NCBI RefSeq assembly: GCF_042682745.1
Contig: NZ_JBHUIO010000009.1
Span: 248,001-312,000, forward strand
Source of the DNA: Tumebacillus_A lipolyticus
Lineage (GTDB): Bacteria > Bacillota > Bacilli > Tumebacillales > Tumebacillaceae
Reading direction: 5' to 3'
DNA length: 64,000 nucleotides
This document shows, piece by piece, positions 18,001 through 25,978 of the stretch. Made by a program: the position numbers and the translations under genes. The stretch's first letter is position 1; every line of letters begins with the position of its first letter. The notes beneath the pieces are model-generated. The model did not search any database, was not told the origin of the DNA, and worked only from the letters and a program-made list of their open reading frames with translations.

Positions 18001-19446
18001 GATCTTGGCGGAGATCTGCACTTCCGGGTCGACCAGCTCCGTCCACTCCTCGATGATCTCTCGCCCGCGCATCTTGACAGCTGCGATCTCGATGATCGTG
18101 TTTTCCGCCGCGTTCAGACCTGTCGTCTCTGTGTCGAACACAACCCATTCTGTCGTTTCGTCGATGGAGAGATCGGTGCCATCCTTTAGCTGGTAGACGA
18201 TCGCAGCACCGTCATCCACCACGTACGCTTCCACGCCGAGCAGACATTTCATATTGTTTTTCTTCGCTACGCTGTAAGCTTCCGGGAATGACTGCACAAC
18301 ACCGTGATCGGTGACCGCGATCGCCGTATGGCCCCATTTGGCCGCTTGGCCGTACAGGTCTTTCACAGGTGCGATGCCGTCGAGCGAGGACATCGGAGTG
18401 TGCAGATGCAGTTCCACCCGCTTTTTTTCACGGGTGTCCCTTCTCGTCGGAATCGGCTGCTCCGCCAGGTCTTGAATCATCAGCACGAGCTCTTTGGCAA
18501 ACGTGTCAAACTGCACCGTGCCGCGGACTTTCAAGTACATGCCGTCCTTGAGCAGCTTGAGCACCTCCAACTGCTTATCCCCTTTGGCAAACGTCTTGCA
18601 GGAGATCGAGTCGGAGTTGTCGGTGATGTGAAAGGTGAACAGCGTGCGCCCTGAGGCGAGGTCGCGCGTCTCCACCGCGAAAATCCGCCCGAGCACCGTC
18701 ACGCGGCGCATCTCATCTTGGATTTCCTTCAGGCGGGTTGGCTGATCATCGATCGGATAGCCGAGCTCCACCTTCTCCGGCGGTGCACCCTCTGCACCTT
18801 TGCTCCCTTTCAGCGCTTCTTGACGCTTCTCCTCTTCAGCAGCGACAGCCGCCTTCTGTCCCTCCAGACGATCCTGCTCTTCCACGAGCGTGCGGAAGCT
18901 TTCCAGCGCCTCGGTGCGCTTCGTTTCATCTGTGAAGAGCTGGACGATCAGCGGCAGGCTGAGATGTTCGTTCAACCATTGGGCGAGCTGTTCATCATAC
19001 CGCTTCTGTCGCACGCGGTTGAGCACCACATCTGATGTCACCGGCACGCGGATTGAGCGACCGTCGAGCAGCAGCCGGTTCGCTTCTTTCAACTCCCCTT
19101 TGAGGGACATGTCGTCCCCGAGCACCTGGTCGACCGCGAACGACCAGTATTCGCGCGCCAGCTCTAACGGATCAAACTCGCCCGCTCCGTATTCGAATCG
19201 CAGTTGCGCAGTTTTGGCCACATTCGAAAAATAGGCGCGAAACGCATCTTGCACGCGCGCGTAGACGGCGACGGGCACTCTGCTCGGCAATTGAATCGAT
19301 GCCTTTACCGATCGCTCCTGCCGATTGACGATCGCACGTCCTGCCATCTCTCCCCGGGCAAGCTCTTGCAAAACCGCTTCCTCTTGAATCCCTAAACGTT
19401 CGCAAAAAAAAGAGAGACTTTGCCCATTCACATCCACAAGACTCAT
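15082..19446 (-). CDS. polC: DNA polymerase III alpha subunit, PolC type
   Basis: The 1454-residue replicative polymerase of low-GC Gram-positives (B. subtilis PolC is 1437). In order: N-terminal and OB domains; a PHP domain from about residue 340 (VELHLHTPMSSLDG); an inserted DnaQ-like 3'-5' exonuclease from about 430 (VFDTETTGLN); a Cys4 zinc element near 915-950 (CPSC, CSSC); and the polymerase core near 970 (PDIDLNFSG). The C-terminus ends NQLSLF, a likely beta-clamp-binding peptide. The ATG at 19446 follows GAGGGGG. Confidence 0.98.
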   Translation of the reverse strand: MSLVDVNGQSLSFFCERLGIQEEAVLQELARGEMAGRAIVNRQERSVKASIQLPSRVPVAVYARVQDAFRAYFSNVAKTAQLRFEYGAGEFDPLELAREYWSFAVDQVLGDDMSLKGELKEANRLLLDGRSIRVPVTSDVVLNRVRQKRYDEQLAQWLNEHLSLPLIVQLFTDETKRTEALESFRTLVEEQDRLEGQKAAVAAEEEKRQEALKGSKGAEGAPPEKVELGYPIDDQPTRLKEIQDEMRRVTVLGRIFAVETRDLASGRTLFTFHITDNSDSISCKTFAKGDKQLEVLKLLKDGMYLKVRGTVQFDTFAKELVLMIQDLAEQPIPTRRDTREKKRVELHLHTPMSSLDGIAPVKDLYGQAAKWGHTAIAVTDHGVVQSFPEAYSVAKKNNMKCLLGVEAYVVDDGAAIVYQLKDGTDLSIDETTEWVVFDTETTGLNAAENTIIEIAAVKMRGREIIEEWTELVDPEVQISAKITELTRITNDMVKGKRKLHEVLPDFKAFVGDAVLVAHNAEFDLGFLKACAKRVGMEPWQNIVLDTLPLARKIYPHERNYRLGTIAKKFDVDLVNAHRALDDTVALAKIYQFMLKDMADKGYATLSQLNQNDGQVDYSRVRPFHATILVQNKVGLKNLYKIISESHTKYFFRVPRVPRSLITKHREGLLIGSACQQGEVFDSILRGKTPEELKEVAEFYDYLEIQPLLHYKPLLRNESISSLESIKEYHRMIIQAGKEMGKPVVATGDVHFLNPEDSIYRDVFLQSQNDANAGDQPPLYFMTTDEMLEAFDYLGPELAEEVVVTNTNRVADMIEDVSPIPDQLYTPKIEGAEDEMRNMCYEKAHSLYGNQLPAIVEERLEKELNSIIKHGFAVIYLISHKIVKKSLDDGYLVGSRGSVGSSLVATMSDITEVNPLPPHYRCPSCKHSEFIADGSVGSGFDLPDKNCSSCGHAYEKDGHDIPFETFLGFKGDKVPDIDLNFSGEYQARAHGYTKVLFGEDYVYRAGTIATVAEKTAFGYVKKYAEEKGWNLRNAEMTRLVHGCTGIKRTTGQHPGGILVVPEYMDVYDFCPIQFPADDKNAEWKTSHFDFHSIHDNLLKLDILGHDDPTVIRMLQDLTGLDPKKIPTDDPQVMSLFAGTEALTIDPSNPVTPERIRSKTGTFGIPEFGTKFVRQMLEDTKPSTFSELLQISGLSHGTDVWLNNAQSLIQKGVCKLKDVIGCRDDIMVYLIYAGLEPSFAFKIMESVRKGKGLTAEMEEEMKKHKVPDWYIWSCKQIKYMFPKAHATAYVLMAVRIAYFKVHHPLEFYATYFSVRADDFDLEVMGKGYDAIVAKIEEIEAKGFQAAPKEKALHTVLEMACEMTARGYKFLPLDLYRSEPTKFTVVKEENGLRPPFGALAGCGESAAKSIAEAAKLGEFLSVQDLQEKSRVSKTVIELLEAHGCLQGLPESNQLSLF

Positions 19447-19504
19447 AATGGGAAAACCCCCTCTCGTTATCAACATGTAGCAAGCAAAATGAAGCAAGCA
19501 AGCG

Positions 19505-20137
19505 CTAGCGGATCAACACTCGCATGATATCCCAGTACATCCTCATCCGCGCCTTGAAGCCGGAGAGCAGTCCGAGCTTCTCCTCTTTCATCTGGTGGGT
19601 CAGCCGATCGAGCTCCACTGCGGCCACCTTGAGACCGGACTGGCGAACATGGCGGTTCAGCGCCACCTCTACCCCATATCGAGCGCTTTCGATCAGCGGC
19701 AAGGATGTGAGCACTTCCCGTCGCAGCACACGCTGCCCTGTCAACGCAGGGGCCACGCGCTGTGCCCAATCTGTGGCCAGTCGTCCGGTGCCAAACAGGC
19801 CGAGCGACATCGCCGCATCGCCGTAAACGACAGGTTCGATCAGACTTCGCAGATGTACCTCGCGAAGTCCGATCAAATCTGCATCCAAGAGCATCACGTA
19901 CGGATGGCGAGCTTGTTGCACGCCCGCCCAGATCGCAGCTCCTTTACCGCGATTCTGCTCAAAGCGGATCGATTCGACCGGGTACGATCTGATTTTATCA
20001 TAAGTCCCGTCGAACGATCCGTCATCGACCACAACAATTTGTTGGAAATCGGGCATCTTCACAACAACATCGAGCACGCGTTCGATGTTGTTCACCTCAT
20101 TGTAAGCAGGGATGATCAAGGTAAGCAGGGGGATCAC
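19505..20137 (-). CDS. Family 2 glycosyltransferase
   Basis: A 210-residue GT-A fold protein with LIIPAYNEVNNIERVL, IVVVDDGSFDGTYD and a DxD-like LLDADLIG at about residue 85, the usual nucleotide-sugar and metal site. There is no transmembrane segment. It is short for GT2 and resembles the cytosolic dolichyl-phosphate-mannose or glucosyl-phosphoglycerate synthase-like group; donor and acceptor cannot be told. It lies between proS and polC, adjacent in B. subtilis, so it looks like an insertion in this lineage. Confidence 0.82.
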   Translation of the reverse strand: MIPLLTLIIPAYNEVNNIERVLDVVVKMPDFQQIVVVDDGSFDGTYDKIRSYPVESIRFEQNRGKGAAIWAGVQQARHPYVMLLDADLIGLREVHLRSLIEPVVYGDAAMSLGLFGTGRLATDWAQRVAPALTGQRVLRREVLTSLPLIESARYGVEVALNRHVRQSGLKVAAVELDRLTHQMKEEKLGLLSGFKARMRMYWDIMRVLIR

Positions 20138-20185
20138 TCCTCTAGCGGAAGTACCCTATCTCTCCTCCCCCTCGCTTCCGCCTCC

Positions 20186-21904
20186 TCACTGACCGAGCAC
20201 GAGGCCGGTCACTTCTTCGAACGCTTTCTCGACAGACAGCTCGACCGACTCGCCCGTCTTGCGCACTTTAAATTCGACGATGCCTTCGCTCGCACGCTTG
20301 CCGACGGTGATGCGCAGCGGCAGGCCGATCAGATCCGAATCTTTGAACTTGACGCCCGGGCGCTCGTCGCGATCGTCGAGCAGCACATCGATGCCCTGCG
20401 CCTGCAGGCGGCGGTACAGATTTTCGGCGATCGCTACCTGCTCCGCATCCTTCACGTTGACCGGAATCACATGCACGTGGAACGGCGCGACTGCGATCGG
20501 CCAGATGATGCCGCTCTCATCGTTGTTTTGCTCGATGATCGCTGCCAAGCAGCGAGAGATGCCGATGCCGTAACAGCCCATGATCATCTCTTGCGATTTT
20601 TGGTTTTCATCCAGATAGGTCGCCCCGATCTTCGCCGAGTATTTTGTCCCCAGCTTAAAGATGTGACCGCATTCGATGCCGCGATGGAACTCCAGCGACC
20701 CTTCTGCGCAGTTCGGGCATCGATCGCCTTCGATCACGTTGCGGATATCAGCCACTTGATCGGGCGTGTAGTCGCGGCCGATCACCACGTTGGTGATGTG
20801 ATAGTCGCGCTCGTTCGCTCCGGTGATCCCCGCTGTGACCTGTGCCGCTTCGCGGTCGACGATGATCTTGACACCGGTGAGGCCGACCGGACCGATAAAG
20901 CCGACCGGAGCGTTCAACGTTCTTTCGATCGTCGTGTCGTTTGCCAGCTCAAGGGTGGTAGCGGCGACGAGGTCTTTCAACTTGGTCTCATTGACATCAT
21001 GATCGCCGCGCACAACCGCAACCACCGGCTCTCCATCTGCCAGATACACGATCGTCTTCAAGAAGCGAGAAGCTTCCAAGCTGAGCGATTCGACCAGTTG
21101 GTCGATCGTCTTGATGTCCTGCGTGTGCAGCTTTTCAGTTGCAGCGATTTCTTCAGAAGGTTGCAGCCCTGCAGCTTCATGTCCAGCCGCTTCCGCCTTT
21201 TCGAGGTTGGCCGCGTACTCGCAGTGCGAGCAAACTGCGATCGTGTCCTCCCCGACCTCTGCCATCGCCATGAACTCGTGGTTTTCACCCTCGCCGCCAA
21301 TCGCGCCCGCGTTCGCTTCAACCGGGCGGAAGAACAGCCCGAGGCGGGTGAAGATGTTGTTGTACGCTTCATACATCGCCTTGTAGGTGACGTCCAAGTC
21401 GTCCCAAGAGGTATGGAACGAATACGCATCTTTCATCACAAACTCGCGCGCTCTCATCACGCCGAAGCGAGGACGGCGCTCGTCCCGATACTTTGTCTGA
21501 ATTTGGAAGAGGTTGATCGGGAGCTTCTTGTAGGAGGAGACCTCCTGTTTGACCAACGTCGTGATCACTTCCTCATGCGTCGGCCCGAGCACGAAGTCGC
21601 GATCGTGGCGGTCGTGCAAGCGCACCAATTCAGGGCCGTAATCATCCCATCGCCCCGTCTGATGCCACAGCTCTGCCGGCTGCAAGGCGGAGAAGAGCAG
21701 CTCCTGTGCACCTGCGCGCTCCATCTCCTCCCGAACGATCTGCTCCGCTTTTTTCAATACGCGCAAACCGAGTGGCAAGTATGTATAGATCCCCGAGGCG
21801 AGTTGGCGGATCAGCCCCGCGCGCAACATCAGTCGGTGGCTGGTTATTTCCGCTTCTTTCGGCACTTCCCGCAATGTGGGCAAAATCATCTTGTTCTGGC
21901 GCAT
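20186..21904 (-). CDS. proS: Prolyl-tRNA synthetase, bacterial type
   Basis: The 572-residue class II synthetase starts MRQNKMILPTLREVP and has motif 2 RRPRFGVMRAREF. The long inserted editing (YbaK-like) domain lies between about residues 225 and 400. It ends with the anticodon-binding domain (VHVIPVNVKDAEQ). The ATG at 21904 follows GGAGGA; the longer in-frame extension crosses the upstream terminator region and is not protein-like. No T-box leader fits in the short gap upstream. Confidence 0.97.
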   Translation of the reverse strand: MRQNKMILPTLREVPKEAEITSHRLMLRAGLIRQLASGIYTYLPLGLRVLKKAEQIVREEMERAGAQELLFSALQPAELWHQTGRWDDYGPELVRLHDRHDRDFVLGPTHEEVITTLVKQEVSSYKKLPINLFQIQTKYRDERRPRFGVMRAREFVMKDAYSFHTSWDDLDVTYKAMYEAYNNIFTRLGLFFRPVEANAGAIGGEGENHEFMAMAEVGEDTIAVCSHCEYAANLEKAEAAGHEAAGLQPSEEIAATEKLHTQDIKTIDQLVESLSLEASRFLKTIVYLADGEPVVAVVRGDHDVNETKLKDLVAATTLELANDTTIERTLNAPVGFIGPVGLTGVKIIVDREAAQVTAGITGANERDYHITNVVIGRDYTPDQVADIRNVIEGDRCPNCAEGSLEFHRGIECGHIFKLGTKYSAKIGATYLDENQKSQEMIMGCYGIGISRCLAAIIEQNNDESGIIWPIAVAPFHVHVIPVNVKDAEQVAIAENLYRRLQAQGIDVLLDDRDERPGVKFKDSDLIGLPLRITVGKRASEGIVEFKVRKTGESVELSVEKAFEEVTGLVLGQ

Positions 21905-22030
21905 CTTATGTTCCTCCAAGTCTTGATAACATGATTCTTTATTGTAAGGTATTTCGTACCAAAACACAAAGTGAAATCTACCTGTGGAGCCTTTTGTAGC
22001 CCGCCTTTTCCCCTCTGCCATCGGTCAAAA

Positions 22031-22058
22031 AATCCCCGGACGCCAAAGTCCGGGGATT
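22031..22058 (-). terminator. Intrinsic terminator after the SDR gene
   Basis: An 11-bp perfect stem (AATCCCCGGAC / GTCCGGGGATT) with a 6-base loop is followed on the minus strand by six T. It isolates the SDR/permease unit from proS. Confidence 0.9.
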
Positions 22059-22071
22059 GGAACAACTTCGC

Positions 22072-22830
22072 TTATTTGGCTGTGATGCCACCGTCACAGA
22101 CGATCGCGCTTCCTGTCATCGAGGACGATTCATCAGAGGCGAGAAACAGGTTGACATCGGCGATCTCCTCCGGGCGGATGACCCGGCCGATCGGCTGCAC
22201 CTCTTCGATCGCCGCTTCGAGCACAGCGCGCCCTCCGAACAGGTCGTGGTGCGCATCGTTGATCGTGGTGTCCACCCAGCCAGGGCAGACGCAGTTGACT
22301 CTGATATTATCCTTCGCAAAGTCGAGCGCCATCTGCTTGGTCAGCATCAGGATGCCGCCTTTTGACGCGACATACGCGCTGAGCATCGGCTCGGCGACAA
22401 ACGAGTTGGCCGATCCGGTGTTGATGATCGAACCGCCGCCGCACTTGATCATTTCTGGAATGCCGTATTTGGCGGTGAGAAACATCGACTTGACGTTCAC
22501 AGCAAACGTCAAATCCCAAATCGACTCGTCCAGATCGACCACCGATCCAGGAATGTTGATCCCTGCGACATTGCAGATCACATGCAGAGCGCCGTACGTT
22601 TGGACGGCGTGTTGAATCAGCGCTTGTACATCGGAAGACTTGGCGATGTCCGCTTGGAAGAAGTCGCAGTCGAATCCCTCGTCGCGGATCTCCTGCGCGA
22701 CAGCCGATCCTTTGTCCAACAGATCGGTCAGCACCACCTTCGCCCCTTCTCGCGCATACTTGCGGGCTGTGGCTGCGCCGATTCCTTGCGCTGCACCTGT
22801 GACGATCGCCACTTTATTTGCGAGCCTCAT
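22072..22830 (-). CDS. SDR family NAD(P)-dependent oxidoreductase
   Basis: A 252-residue classical short-chain dehydrogenase. It has the cofactor motif VTGAAQGIGAA near residue 10, NVAGINIPG near 85, a catalytic Ser in INTGSANSF and the Tyr-x-x-x-Lys motif AYVASKGG near 150. The substrate is unknown; relatives are annotated as glucose or 3-oxoacyl reductases. The ATG at 22830 follows GGAGGA. It lies 38 bases after the permease stop with no terminator between them, so the two are probably co-transcribed. Confidence 0.9.
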   Translation of the reverse strand: MRLANKVAIVTGAAQGIGAATARKYAREGAKVVLTDLLDKGSAVAQEIRDEGFDCDFFQADIAKSSDVQALIQHAVQTYGALHVICNVAGINIPGSVVDLDESIWDLTFAVNVKSMFLTAKYGIPEMIKCGGGSIINTGSANSFVAEPMLSAYVASKGGILMLTKQMALDFAKDNIRVNCVCPGWVDTTINDAHHDLFGGRAVLEAAIEEVQPIGRVIRPEEIADVNLFLASDESSSMTGSAIVCDGGITAK

Positions 22831-22868
22831 TCGCTCCTCCTCCTCTTCTTGATCTCTCTCATCTCGGT

Positions 22869-24242
22869 TTACACATCTCGCAGCGCGGGCGGCACCTCTT
22901 TGTAGCGATTCGATTTGAAATATCCGATGATCACCCCGATCACAACCCATGAGAACCCGAGCGCATAGGTCATCGCGTCAAACCCCAACCAGACGAAGAG
23001 CAAAATGCCAAATCCGATCAGCGGAAACAGCAGGTAGCTGAGGATCGCTTTCCACCCTCGCTCCTTCTTTCGAAAGAAGAAGTGGTAGATCACGGCGAGG
23101 TGCAGCACCATAAACGAGGTCAGCGCCCCAAAATTGACGTACATGATCAACGTCTTCACCTCGACAGATACTGCAATCACGATCGAGAGTAGAGCAACAA
23201 AACAGGTTGCGTTCGCTGGCGTTTGAAACTTCGGATGGATTCTGCCCAAAAAGTTGGAGAACGGCAACAGCTTGTCTCTGCCCATCGAATACAAGACGCG
23301 CGAAACGGCCGCCTGAACTGTCAAGGCGTTGGCGATGCCCACCGCAGCGACGCCCACCATGATCCAGATGTAATAGAGGAAGTCGCCGCCGACGATGCGC
23401 GTGATGTCGAAGAAAGCGAGATCTGGATGCAGGTTCGAATAATCGGGCTGCACCAGCGCCGCCAAAAAGGATTGCACGATGAACAGCACACCGATCAGAA
23501 CCAGCGCGGTGATGGTCGCTCTGCCGACCGTCTTTTGCGGGCTTTTCACCTCTTCTGACAAGGTGGAGATCGAGTCAAAGCCTAAAAATCCAAGCACGGC
23601 GATCGAAGTTGCTGTCGCCAAAAACCCGAGGTCGACCTTCCCTGGCTGATAGAGCGGATCGACAGAAAATCCACCAACGCCGCCTCCATCGAGAAATACG
23701 TACTTGATCGCAAACCAGATGAAGAGTAAGACGACAAAAAGTTCAACGATCAGGAAGAGGATGTTCGTCTTCGCGGCCAGCGAGACCCCTCTGACGTTGA
23801 TATATGTGTTTACTAACAAAAAGATAAGTACCCAGACAAGAGTGGGAACGGCAGGAAACACCCCAGCGATCCAAATGCTTGCAAAAGAATAAAGCAATGC
23901 TGGAACGAGGATATAGTCGATGATGATCAACCACCCCGTCACAAATCCGATGTGCGGATTCAATCCGCGCTGCACGAACGAGTACACAGACCCGGCAAAC
24001 GGAAATTCTCTGCTCATCTTGCTATAGGACAGCGCCGTGAACAGCATGGCGACGATCCCGACCAGATAGACGAGCGGTGCCATGCCAAAACTGCTCGGAG
24101 CGATCATTCCATAGACTTGGGTGGGCGCGATCGGAAGCATGGTGATCAACCCGAAGATGACAAGATCTTTAAACGTAAGCGTTCGCTTGAGCTCCTGTTT
24201 GTAACCAAAGTTTGTGCCCGATTGCATGTCTAGCTGTGCCAT
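22869..24242 (-). CDS. APC superfamily amino acid/polyamine permease
   Basis: A 457-residue integral membrane protein with about 12 hydrophobic helices. The first-helix region LVIFGLITMLPIAPTQVYG and the later SFLGFDSISTLSEEVKSP-like segment are typical of APC transporters. Substrate unknown; putrescine or amino acid import is the family default. ATG 24242 has GAGGTG upstream. A second strong ribosome site and a TTG at 24300 lie out of frame, separated by a seven-G run (see findings). Co-transcribed with the SDR gene downstream. Confidence 0.88.
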   Translation of the reverse strand: MAQLDMQSGTNFGYKQELKRTLTFKDLVIFGLITMLPIAPTQVYGMIAPSSFGMAPLVYLVGIVAMLFTALSYSKMSREFPFAGSVYSFVQRGLNPHIGFVTGWLIIIDYILVPALLYSFASIWIAGVFPAVPTLVWVLIFLLVNTYINVRGVSLAAKTNILFLIVELFVVLLFIWFAIKYVFLDGGGVGGFSVDPLYQPGKVDLGFLATATSIAVLGFLGFDSISTLSEEVKSPQKTVGRATITALVLIGVLFIVQSFLAALVQPDYSNLHPDLAFFDITRIVGGDFLYYIWIMVGVAAVGIANALTVQAAVSRVLYSMGRDKLLPFSNFLGRIHPKFQTPANATCFVALLSIVIAVSVEVKTLIMYVNFGALTSFMVLHLAVIYHFFFRKKERGWKAILSYLLFPLIGFGILLFVWLGFDAMTYALGFSWVVIGVIIGYFKSNRYKEVPPALRDV

Positions 24243-24803
24243 TGGAAAACACCTCTTCCGCAAAGGATTTTTGGATACCCCCCCACAATGGAGTATTCAA
24301 TGTGCTTCCACCTCCTTCCGGAATAATTGATTTAATCAAAATCTTCGAAATACAGTATAGTTGCTACCTCAAAACTAGTTCAATTCTAATATTCATTCAT
24401 TATACATTAATATTCAAGCGTTGTAACTACTTATATGAGTAATTTCTCAGGAACTAAATTTCTGTTGCCAATTTGTTTCTATTCCTCATTATTTTCCCTT
24501 ATCTTCTTTGGGTTCTTCGCTTACAATCGTCTTCACACTTGCTTCCTTACTGTACGGCCGATCGATGAGTTTACTTTTTGCCCGCTCTTGAACCAAGTCC
24601 TAATTGAGCGTTTTATCAGACTCATTAATTAATCGAGTATTTCTTATTTACTTTACTTCTGAGGCAATCTTTTTCGATCTCCAACTGTTTTTGACGCCCC
24701 CTTCGCCTCTCCATACGCTCCCAAACATTCTCGAAACCCTTGTGGTGACATCCTGCTCACTCCTTCGATCAGGGCATGCTGGCGAATGATCTGGCAACAA
24801 AAA
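24243..24803. other. AT-rich intergenic region between ispG and the permease
   Basis: About 560 bases lie between the permease start and the ispG terminator. The stretch 24330-24670 is visibly richer in A/T than anything around it. It holds a candidate permease promoter, the strong ribosome site near 24310 and no convincing gene. Short frames on either strand lack ribosome sites and recognisable sequence. It may contain remnants of a lost gene, but I cannot identify any. Confidence 0.6.
24354..24383 (-). promoter_or_regulatory. Candidate sigma-A promoter of the permease-SDR unit
   Basis: On the minus strand: -35 TTGAAC (24383-24378), 18-base spacer, -10 TATACT (24359-24354). It lies upstream of the AAGGAGGTG site near 24310. 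An alternative GTTACA-N17-TATAAT pair lies further upstream. Confidence 0.5.
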
Positions 24804-24833
24804 AAGCGCTCAGACCGTTAGGTCTGAACGCTT
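24804..24833 (-). terminator. Intrinsic terminator after ispG
   Basis: A 13-bp stem with one mismatch (AAGCGCTCAGACC / GGTCTGAACGCTT) and a 4-base loop is followed on the minus strand by seven T. It lies 12 bases past the ispG stop and ends the rpsB-to-ispG region. Confidence 0.88.
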
Positions 24834-24845
24834 TTCCTTGCCCGT

Positions 24846-25934
24846 TTATTTGAGCGAGCCGGTCAGCTCATACTGCTTTGCCAGCGCGTCAATCTCTTTT
24901 TTCAGTTCCTCTACCATCGTCGCTTCTGGGATCTTGCGGACGATCTCCCCGTGGCGGAACAGCAGCCCTTCCCCACGCGAGCCTGCAATCCCGATATCAG
25001 CTTCCCGCGCTTCGCCTGGGCCATTGACGGCACAACCGAGAACTGCGACTTTGATCGGCGCCTTGATTGTTGAGACGTAGTTCTCGATCTCATTGGCAAT
25101 CGAGATCAGGTCGATCTCGATCCTGCCGCAAGTTGGGCAGGAGATCAGCGTGACCGCGTTCGATGCGAGCCCATAGCATTTCAGCAGTTCGCGCCCGACT
25201 TTGATCTCTTCCACCGGATCGGCGGACAGCGATACGCGCATCGTAGAGCCGATGCCCTTGGCCAGCAGCGCCCCCAGCCCGGCTGCACTTTTCACAGTTC
25301 CGGAGAAGATCGTACCCGCCTCGGTGATCCCGAGATGCAGCGGATAGTTGAAGCGCTCAGCCGCCAACGTATAGGCATCGATCGCCAGCGGTACATCGGA
25401 CGCCTTCATCGAGATGATGATATCTTCAAAGCCGAGATCCTCAAGAATGCCCACATGAAGCTCGGCGCTTTCCAGCATCCCTTGCGCCGTTGGGTATCCA
25501 TATTTATCCAATATGTGCTTTTCCAAGGAGCCGGCGTTCACCCCGATGCGGATCGGCACGCCTCGCTCTTTGCAAGCCTTGACAACCTCTTCGACCTTCT
25601 CGCGCTTGCCGATGTTCCCCGGATTGATCCGCACTTTGTCGATTCCATTTTCCACCGCTTTGACGGCCAGCTTATAGTCAAAGTGAATGTCAGCAACAAG
25701 CGGAATCGAAATCTGGCGTTTGATCTCTTTGATCGCTTCTGCCGCCTCCATGTTGTTTACGGTGACGCGCACGATCTGACATCCCGCATCTTCCAGCCGC
25801 TTGATCTGCTCGACGGTAGCTTTCACGTCGGCCGTCTTCGTCATGGTCATCGATTGCAACACAACAGAATCCGAACCGCCGATCGTCACATCGCCGACCT
25901 GAACCGGACGGGTCTTGGAACGATGAATCAACAT
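24846..25934 (-). CDS. ispG: Flavodoxin-dependent (E)-4-hydroxy-3-methylbut-2-enyl-diphosphate synthase
   Basis: The 362-residue enzyme does the penultimate step of the MEP isoprenoid pathway. It has an N-terminal TIM barrel (GGSDSVVLQSMTMTKTADV) and a C-terminal iron-sulfur domain. The cluster ligands are CPTCGR near residue 265 and GCAVNGPGE near 303. The ATG at 25934 follows GGGAGAG. It shares a strand and a probable operon with dxr, another MEP enzyme. Confidence 0.96.
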   Translation of the reverse strand: MLIHRSKTRPVQVGDVTIGGSDSVVLQSMTMTKTADVKATVEQIKRLEDAGCQIVRVTVNNMEAAEAIKEIKRQISIPLVADIHFDYKLAVKAVENGIDKVRINPGNIGKREKVEEVVKACKERGVPIRIGVNAGSLEKHILDKYGYPTAQGMLESAELHVGILEDLGFEDIIISMKASDVPLAIDAYTLAAERFNYPLHLGITEAGTIFSGTVKSAAGLGALLAKGIGSTMRVSLSADPVEEIKVGRELLKCYGLASNAVTLISCPTCGRIEIDLISIANEIENYVSTIKAPIKVAVLGCAVNGPGEAREADIGIAGSRGEGLLFRHGEIVRKIPEATMVEELKKEIDALAKQYELTGSLK

Positions 25935-25978
25935 ACTTTCACTCTCCCATTTCATTGTCGTGGTGCCTTCGAGAGATC

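Noticed and set aside
19595..21934. 779-codon open frame on the plus strand opposite proS
   Set aside because: Antisense of proS and the glycosyltransferase; composition mirrors the opposite codons and no family motif is present.
21905..22030. T-box riboswitch before proS
   Set aside because: The gap is too short and lacks the conserved T-box sequence and an antiterminator-like hairpin.
24435..24632. 65-codon plus-strand frame in the AT-rich gap
   Set aside because: No ribosome site, Phe/Leu-rich chance composition from AT-rich DNA, and opposite orientation to every other gene.
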